Below are positions 59,624 to 64,000 of a stretch of DNA of 64,000 nucleotides, piece by piece. Where the stretch lies: assembly GCF_000176015.1 (NCBI RefSeq), contig NZ_ACYY01000004.1, positions 124,001-188,000 on the forward strand, in the 5' to 3' direction. Under the pieces are notes generated by a model. It did no database searches, was not told the DNA's origin, and saw only the letters and a list, made by a program, of their open reading frames with translations. How positions within the stretch are numbered: position 1 is the first letter of the stretch; each line of letters begins with the position of its first letter. The translations under genes and the position numbers were made by a program. The stretch comes from Rhodobacter ferrooxidans. Its GTDB lineage: Bacteria > Pseudomonadota > Alphaproteobacteria > Rhodobacterales > Rhodobacteraceae.

Positions 59624-60327
59624 GCCTGAAGATCGGCGTGCCGTCCAAGGGGCGGCTGATGGAAAACACCTTCCAGTGGTTTGGTGAACGCGGCGTGGCG
59701 ATGCGGCAAACCGGTAACGGGCGGGAATATTCGGGTGCTGTCGAGGGCATCGACGGCGTCGATCTGGTGCTGCTTTCGGCGGGAGAAATTCCGCGCGAAC
59801 TGGCGGCGGGGCGCATCCATCTGGGCGTCACCGGCTCGGACCTGGTGCGCGACAAGCTGGCCGACTGGCAGGCGCAGGTGGCCGAACTGGCGCCGCTGGG
59901 CTTTGGCCATGCCGACCTGATCATCGCGGTGCCTGCGGTGTGGATCGACGTTGACACGCTGGACGATCTGGATGCGGCGGCGGCGGCGTTCCGGGCGGCG
60001 CATGGCTTCCGGCTGCGCATCGCCACCAAATACCACCGGCTGGTGCGCGATTTCCTGACCACCCATGGCGTGGCCGACTACCAACTGGTCGATAGCCAGG
60101 GCGCCACCGAAGGCACGGTGAAGAACCTGACCGCCGAGGCGATTGCCGACATCACATCGTCGGGCGAAACCCTGCGCGCCAACCACCTGAAAGTGCTGTC
60201 GGACGGGCTGATCCACCAAAGCCAGGCCACGCTGTTCCTGTCGCGCGCCGCCGTCTGGGACGCGCCGGAACGGGCCGCACTGACCCTGCTTTCCTCCCGG
60301 CTTGGGCTGTCGGTGCCGCAACTCTGA
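59620..60327 (+). CDS. hisG: ATP phosphoribosyltransferase, short form HisG
   Basis: Catalyses ATP plus PRPP to phosphoribosyl-ATP. 235 aa, lacking the C-terminal regulatory domain of long HisG, which agrees with the HisZ gene directly upstream. [14 protein letters not shown] start and VDSQGATEGTVKNLTAEAIAD (the PRPP-binding loop region, in part QGATEGTVKN) are present. Confidence 0.95.
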   Translation: MSLKIGVPSKGRLMENTFQWFGERGVAMRQTGNGREYSGAVEGIDGVDLVLLSAGEIPRELAAGRIHLGVTGSDLVRDKLADWQAQVAELAPLGFGHADLIIAVPAVWIDVDTLDDLDAAAAAFRAAHGFRLRIATKYHRLVRDFLTTHGVADYQLVDSQGATEGTVKNLTAEAIADITSSGETLRANHLKVLSDGLIHQSQATLFLSRAAVWDAPERAALTLLSSRLGLSVPQL

Positions 60328-60332
60328 CCTGC

Positions 60333-60360
60333 GGCTTCTTCTCTGCGAAAATATCCCCGC
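60333..60360. repeat. Dispersed intergenic element, copy 5
   Basis: GGCTTCTTCTCTGCGAAAA followed by TATCCCCGC in the convergent hisG-DUF1489 gap; the most diverged copy but with the same AAATATCC core order. Confidence 0.5.
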
Positions 60361-60396
60361 CGGAGGCTCCAACGCCGGGGCCATGATAACCGCCCG

Positions 60397-60825
60397 TCAG
60401 CGCAACCCGATATCCGCCAAAGCCCGCGCCAGATCGTCGGGCAGCTTTTCCTCACGCGCCCGGCCCTGCGGCAGATCGCGCGGCGCGTCGGCCGGGTCCA
60501 GATAGCGCCAGCCCTGAAACGGCCGGCGCGGGGCGGTGTCGGTGCGGATCACCGCCACATCCAGCACCAGCGCACAGCGGCGGATGCCGTCACTGCCGAT
60601 GACCTCCTCCAGCCGCAGGATGCGCTGACGGGCCATGATCGCGCCCATGATCACCCAATACAGCGAGCCTTGCACCACCTCGGCCTCGCGCTTTGGCCAC
60701 ATCCGGGTGATGTGCACCGCGGTGCCCGCAGCCCAACGGTGCTGCTGGCTGGTCTGCCAGTCGATCAGGTCTTCGACCGACTCGGCGCCGACGCAAAGCT
60801 TCAGGATGTTGATGCTGTCGGCCAC
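60397..60825 (-). CDS. DUF1489 family protein
   Basis: 142 aa. INILKLCVGAESVEDLIDWQ at the N-terminus and HITRMWPKREAEVVQGSLYWVI are the hallmarks of this alphaproteobacterial family of unknown function. Divergent from nrdJ over 120 bp. Confidence 0.88.
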   Translation of the reverse strand: MADSINILKLCVGAESVEDLIDWQTSQQHRWAAGTAVHITRMWPKREAEVVQGSLYWVIMGAIMARQRILRLEEVIGSDGIRRCALVLDVAVIRTDTAPRRPFQGWRYLDPADAPRDLPQGRAREEKLPDDLARALADIGLR

Positions 60826-60874
60826 GATTCCCCCGGGTATTGGCGAACCCCGAACATAGCCCTTGCCCCGGCAA

Positions 60875-60886
60875 GGTCAATTGACC
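60875..60886. repeat. 12-bp palindrome over the nrdJ -35
   Basis: GGTCAATTGACC is a perfect palindrome whose right half is the -35 hexamer TTGACC of nrdJ. A likely operator position; factor unknown. Confidence 0.45.
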
Positions 60887-60909
60887 CAAGGCCCTGCAGG
60901 GCATATCTT
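60881..60909 (+). promoter_or_regulatory. nrdJ promoter, sigma70-like
   Basis: TTGACC, a 17-bp spacer and TATCTT, ending 36 bp before the nrdJ ATG. Good match by spacing and hexamers. Confidence 0.65.
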
Positions 60910-60945
60910 GCGCTTTCACCCTGCACAAACGCCAAAGGTTGCCAG

Positions 60946-63231
60946 ATGTCCCGATTCGCCGCCCCGATAGCCGAGCAGATCTGGGACATGAAATACCGTC
61001 TGAAAGACGCCTCGGGCACCGCCATCGACGGCACCATCGAGGATAGCTGGCGCCGTGTCGCCCGGGCGCTGGCGGAAGTCGAGGCCAAGCCCGCGCTGTG
61101 GGAAGACCGGTTCTATGCGGCGCTGGAGGGGTTCAAGTTCCTGCCCGCAGGCCGCATTACCGCCGGCGCCGGCACCGGCCGCACCGTGACGCTGTTCAAC
61201 TGCTTTGTGATGGGCACCATCCCCGACAACATGGCCGGCATCTTCGAGAGCCTGAAGGAAGCCGCGCTGACCATGCAGCAGGGCGGCGGCATCGGCTATG
61301 ATTTCAGCACCATCCGCCCGCGCGGCGCCGAGGTGAAAGGCGTGGCCGCCGACGCCTCCGGCCCCCTCAGCTTCATGGACGTGTGGGACGCGATGTGCCG
61401 CACCATCATGTCGGCGGGCAGCCGTCGCGGGGCGATGATGGCCACCATGCGCTGCGACCACCCGGATGTGGAGGCCTTCATCGAGGCCAAGAAAGACCCG
61501 GCGCGGCTGCGGATGTTCAACCTTTCGGTGCTGATCACCGATGCCTTCATGGCGGCGGTCAAGGCCGATGGCCCGTGGGAGCTTTGCTTTGGCGACAAGG
61601 TGTACAAGACGTGCCAAGCGCGCGATCTGTGGAACCGGATCATGCGCAATACCTACGATTTCGCAGAACCCGGCGTGATCTTCATCGACCGCATCAACGC
61701 GATGAACAACCTCGCCTATGTCGAGACCATCGCCGCCACCAACCCCTGCGGCGAGCAACCCCTGCCGCCCTATGGCGCCTGCCTCTTGGGCAGCATCAAC
61801 CTCGCCACGCTGGTGTCCAACCCCTTTGCCGCCAATGCAGCACTGGACCTGGCCGCACTGGACGAGTTGGTGCGCACCGCCGTGCGGATGATGGACAATG
61901 TGGTCGATGCCAGCCGCTTTCCGCTGCCCGAACAGGCCGTCGAGGCGCAGGCCAAGCGCCGCATCGGGCTGGGCGTCACCGGGCTGGCCGATGCGCTGCT
62001 GATGCTGCGCCTGCGCTATGGCTCGGATGCGGCGGCGGCGCAGACCGAGGCCTGGATGCAGGCCATCGCCCGCGCGGCTTACCTCGCCTCGGTCGATCTT
62101 GCCCGTGAAAAGGGCGCCTTCCCGCTGTTTGATGCCGAGAAATATCTGGCTTCGGGCACCATGCGGCAGATGGACGGCGACGTGCGCGACGCCATCCGCA
62201 AACATGGCATCCGCAACGCCCTGCTGACCAGCATCGCCCCGACCGGCACCATCAGCCTTTACGCGGGCAACGTGTCCTCGGGGATCGAGCCGGTGTTCGC
62301 CTATGCCTACAGCCGCAAGGTGCTGCAAAAGGACGGCAGCCGCACCGAGGAGGAAGTGGTCGATTACGCCGTGCGGCTGTGGCGCGAGACGCACGGCGAC
62401 GCCCCCTTGCCCGACTATTTCGTGAACGCGCAAACCCTGCCACCGCTGGACCATGTGTGGATGCAGGCAGCAGCGCAGAAATGGGTGGATTCAAGTATTT
62501 CGAAGACCATCAACTGCCCGGAAGACATCAGCTTCGACGATTTCCAGCAGGTCTATATGGCGGCCTGGGATCAGGGCTGCAAAGGCTGCACCACCTACCG
62601 GCCCAATGCGGTGACGGGCTCGGTGCTGACGGTATCCGAAGCCTCGGACAAGACGCCTTCGGAAGCCCCGGCGCTGGTCAATGCCAATGCCGATGGCGCC
62701 GAGGTGGTCTATCTGTCCGAACCGCTGGACCGGCCGCAGGCGCTGGACGGCGCTACCTACAAGGTGAAGTGGCCCGGCTCCGAGCACGCGCTTTACATCA
62801 CCATCAACGATATCCTGATCGCCGGCCACCGCCGCCCGTTCGAGGTGTTCATCAACTCGAAGAACATGGAGCATTTCGCCTGGACCGTGGCGCTGACCCG
62901 GATGATCTCGGCGGTATTCCGGCGCGGCGGCGACATTTCCTTTGTGGTCGAGGAACTGAAGGCGGTTTTCGACCCGCGCGGCGGTGCCTGGATGGAAGGG
63001 CGCTATATCCCGTCGATCCTGGCGGCAATCGGCGGCGTGATCGAGGGGCATCTGATCGCCATCGGCTTCATCGACGGCGAGGGCATGGGCCTGAAATCCG
63101 ACCCCAAGGCCGAGGCGGTATCCACCACCATGCGCCCGGGCAAGGCCTGCGAGTTCTGCGGCAGCTTCGATCTGCGGATGATCGAAGGCTGCATGACCTG
63201 CGGATCCTGCGGCCAGTCGAAATGCGGCTGA
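60946..63231 (+). CDS. nrdJ: Adenosylcobalamin-dependent (class II) ribonucleotide reductase
   Basis: Reduces ribonucleotides to deoxyribonucleotides with or without oxygen, using coenzyme B12. 761 aa from ATG 60946 (MSRFAAPIAEQIWDMKYRL). Active site motifs TLFNCFVMGTIPD, NPCGEQPLPPYGACLLGSINL (given in part: NPCGEQPLPPYGACLLGS) and APTGTISLYAGNVSSGIEP; a C-terminal domain with cysteines CEFCGS and CMTCGSCGQSKCG for regeneration by thioredoxin. Has its own promoter. Confidence 0.96.
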   Translation: MSRFAAPIAEQIWDMKYRLKDASGTAIDGTIEDSWRRVARALAEVEAKPALWEDRFYAALEGFKFLPAGRITAGAGTGRTVTLFNCFVMGTIPDNMAGIFESLKEAALTMQQGGGIGYDFSTIRPRGAEVKGVAADASGPLSFMDVWDAMCRTIMSAGSRRGAMMATMRCDHPDVEAFIEAKKDPARLRMFNLSVLITDAFMAAVKADGPWELCFGDKVYKTCQARDLWNRIMRNTYDFAEPGVIFIDRINAMNNLAYVETIAATNPCGEQPLPPYGACLLGSINLATLVSNPFAANAALDLAALDELVRTAVRMMDNVVDASRFPLPEQAVEAQAKRRIGLGVTGLADALLMLRLRYGSDAAAAQTEAWMQAIARAAYLASVDLAREKGAFPLFDAEKYLASGTMRQMDGDVRDAIRKHGIRNALLTSIAPTGTISLYAGNVSSGIEPVFAYAYSRKVLQKDGSRTEEEVVDYAVRLWRETHGDAPLPDYFVNAQTLPPLDHVWMQAAAQKWVDSSISKTINCPEDISFDDFQQVYMAAWDQGCKGCTTYRPNAVTGSVLTVSEASDKTPSEAPALVNANADGAEVVYLSEPLDRPQALDGATYKVKWPGSEHALYITINDILIAGHRRPFEVFINSKNMEHFAWTVALTRMISAVFRRGGDISFVVEELKAVFDPRGGAWMEGRYIPSILAAIGGVIEGHLIAIGFIDGEGMGLKSDPKAEAVSTTMRPGKACEFCGSFDLRMIEGCMTCGSCGQSKCG

Positions 63232-63238
63232 TCTGACG

Positions 63239-63254
63239 GCGAGAAATCTCTCGC
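63239..63254 (+). terminator. Weak hairpin after nrdJ
   Basis: GCGAGA/TCTCGC with an AATC loop starts 7 bases after the nrdJ stop, followed by only a short T stretch. Possibly a weak terminator. Confidence 0.35.
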
Positions 63255-63336
63255 GGTTTCGATAAGTTGCCGAAAACGCTTGTGAAATGGCCAAAAGCCT
63301 TCGCAGGAAAGCACCGGCCGAATGGCCGCTGGTGGC

Positions 63337-64000
63337 TCAACTCAGGATCGTCGGCTCGCGGCGGGCCGGGCAGGCCGGGCGCGGGCATATGCGGCACGAG
63401 GTGCCGATCGGGCGTGGCGCCGGGGCCGCGGCGGAAACAGGCAGGTCGGGCACCACCAGCATCGTCGCCTCATAGACCGGCGGCTCGTCGAAACCCGGCT
63501 GGGTGCGGGGTTGTGCCACGGCATAGCACAGGAAACGGCCGCCGCGGTTGCCGGGCAGCGAGACCACTGTCCGCACTGGCAGACCGGGCTGGGTGAGCAC
63601 CTGAAACAGCGGCCAAAGCGAACAGGCAGCCCCGGTGTGGGGCAGCGCAAAGCCCGCCACCCGTTGCAGATGCGTCAGTGCCCCTGACCCGTCGCAAATG
63701 GCCAGCCCCATCGACGGGTGGCCTGCATCCGACGGCAGCGCCGCCAACCGGCGCAGCACCGCCGCAAGGTCGGTGTCGAAGGCGCGGGCCAGCAGCGTCG
63801 GGTTGTGCCGATGCTGCAATGCCGCCGCGGAAAATGTCGCCAGCGGCATTGCCAGCGCGTCGTGCCGATAGCGTTTCAGCCAGCCGCCCAGCAGCACTTG
63901 CGCCGCCGCGCTGATCGGGCCGGGGGCCTGCGCCACCACCTCGGCCACCGCCGCCATGCCGGATTTGCCCTCCAGCGCCGGCAGGTGATGGCCCAGCGTT
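63337..64000 (-). CDS. Acyl-CoA-responsive XRE-type regulator (ScfR/RamB-like), N-terminus beyond window
   Basis: The last 220 or so residues of a protein that continues past position 64000. The part seen has the pattern of the C-terminal domain of short-chain fatty acyl XRE regulators: TFSAAALQHRHNPTLLARAF near a conserved middle and the terminal cysteine cluster SCRICPRPACPARREP. The DNA-binding helix-turn-helix would be outside the window. Proteins of this family control acyl-CoA metabolism genes (propionyl- or ethylmalonyl-CoA pathways). Confidence 0.7.
   Translation of the reverse strand, partial: TLGHHLPALEGKSGMAAVAEVVAQAPGPISAAAQVLLGGWLKRYRHDALAMPLATFSAAALQHRHNPTLLARAFDTDLAAVLRRLAALPSDAGHPSMGLAICDGSGALTHLQRVAGFALPHTGAACSLWPLFQVLTQPGLPVRTVVSLPGNRGGRFLCYAVAQPRTQPGFDEPPVYEATMLVVPDLPVSAAAPAPRPIGTSCRICPRPACPARREPTILS

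Overview
The window is the larger part of a photosynthesis gene cluster (PGC) from a purple non-sulfur alphaproteobacterium of the Rhodobacter/Cereibacter type (family Rhodobacteraceae), followed by about 26 kb of housekeeping genes. The evidence is GC-rich DNA, bchXYZ and bchLNB reductases for bacteriochlorophyll a, crtACDF for spheroidene/spheroidenone, a pufQBALMX operon with pufX and without pufC, PpsR with a B12-binding PpaA/AerR partner, and a dxs gene after puf. bchM, lhaA and the puh genes would lie left of position 1; they are not in the window.

PGC layout. Positions 1-7860 (minus): bchF-bchN-bchB-bchH-bchL (bchL cut by the window edge), tightly overlapping. 8147-10433 (plus): ppaA/aerR and ppsR. 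10574-16967 (plus): bchE, bchJ, bchG, a PucC/LhaA-family transporter, bchP and idi. 17034-21361 (minus): crtA-bchI-bchD-bchO; bchD is interrupted by a one-base frameshift in a C6 run. 21492-24664 (plus): crtI, crtB, tspO. 24680-27108 (minus): crtD-crtC. 27232-37248 (plus): crtE, crtF, bchC, bchX, bchY, bchZ, pufQ, pufB, pufA, pufL, pufM, pufX, closed by a strong intrinsic terminator, then dxs. The clusters together make Mg-protoporphyrin, bacteriochlorophyll a and its phytyl tail, C40 carotenoids with their isoprenoid precursors (idi, dxs, crtE), and the reaction centre-LH1 core.

Regulation visible in the DNA. Ten exact TGT-N12-ACA PpsR/CrtJ-type palindromes lie in intergenic or start-codon regions: 7916, 8061, 10511, 10536, 13049, 21459, 27140, 27164, 29324 and 29350. 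Three adjacent pairs are spaced 24-26 bp start to start; a further degenerate half-match makes a fourth pair over the crtI start. The bchC pair covers the -35 and -10 of a sigma70-like promoter. A near-consensus FnrL site overlaps the first bchE site.

Right of the PGC: lrgB-lrgA, a GNAT acetyltransferase and a GFA protein (minus); smc (plus); a secreted cupredoxin, a lytic transglycosylase, cbiB and cobC (minus); a small conserved protein (plus); a PatB-type aminotransferase (minus); three consecutive peptide deformylase genes, of which the third has lost key catalytic residues, plus fmt (plus); a GlsB/YeaQ-type membrane protein (plus), a TetR regulator, rnhA, a LysE exporter, ispH, a membrane protein and slyX (minus); hisS-hisZ-hisG (plus; hisS has an AT-rich internal block); a DUF1489 protein (minus); class II ribonucleotide reductase nrdJ (plus); and a partial acyl-CoA-type XRE regulator at the right edge (minus). 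No tRNA, rRNA, CRISPR array or insertion sequence was recognised. No gene-free stretch exceeds 300 bases. A dispersed intergenic element carrying a conserved AAATATCC-like core occurs at least five times.
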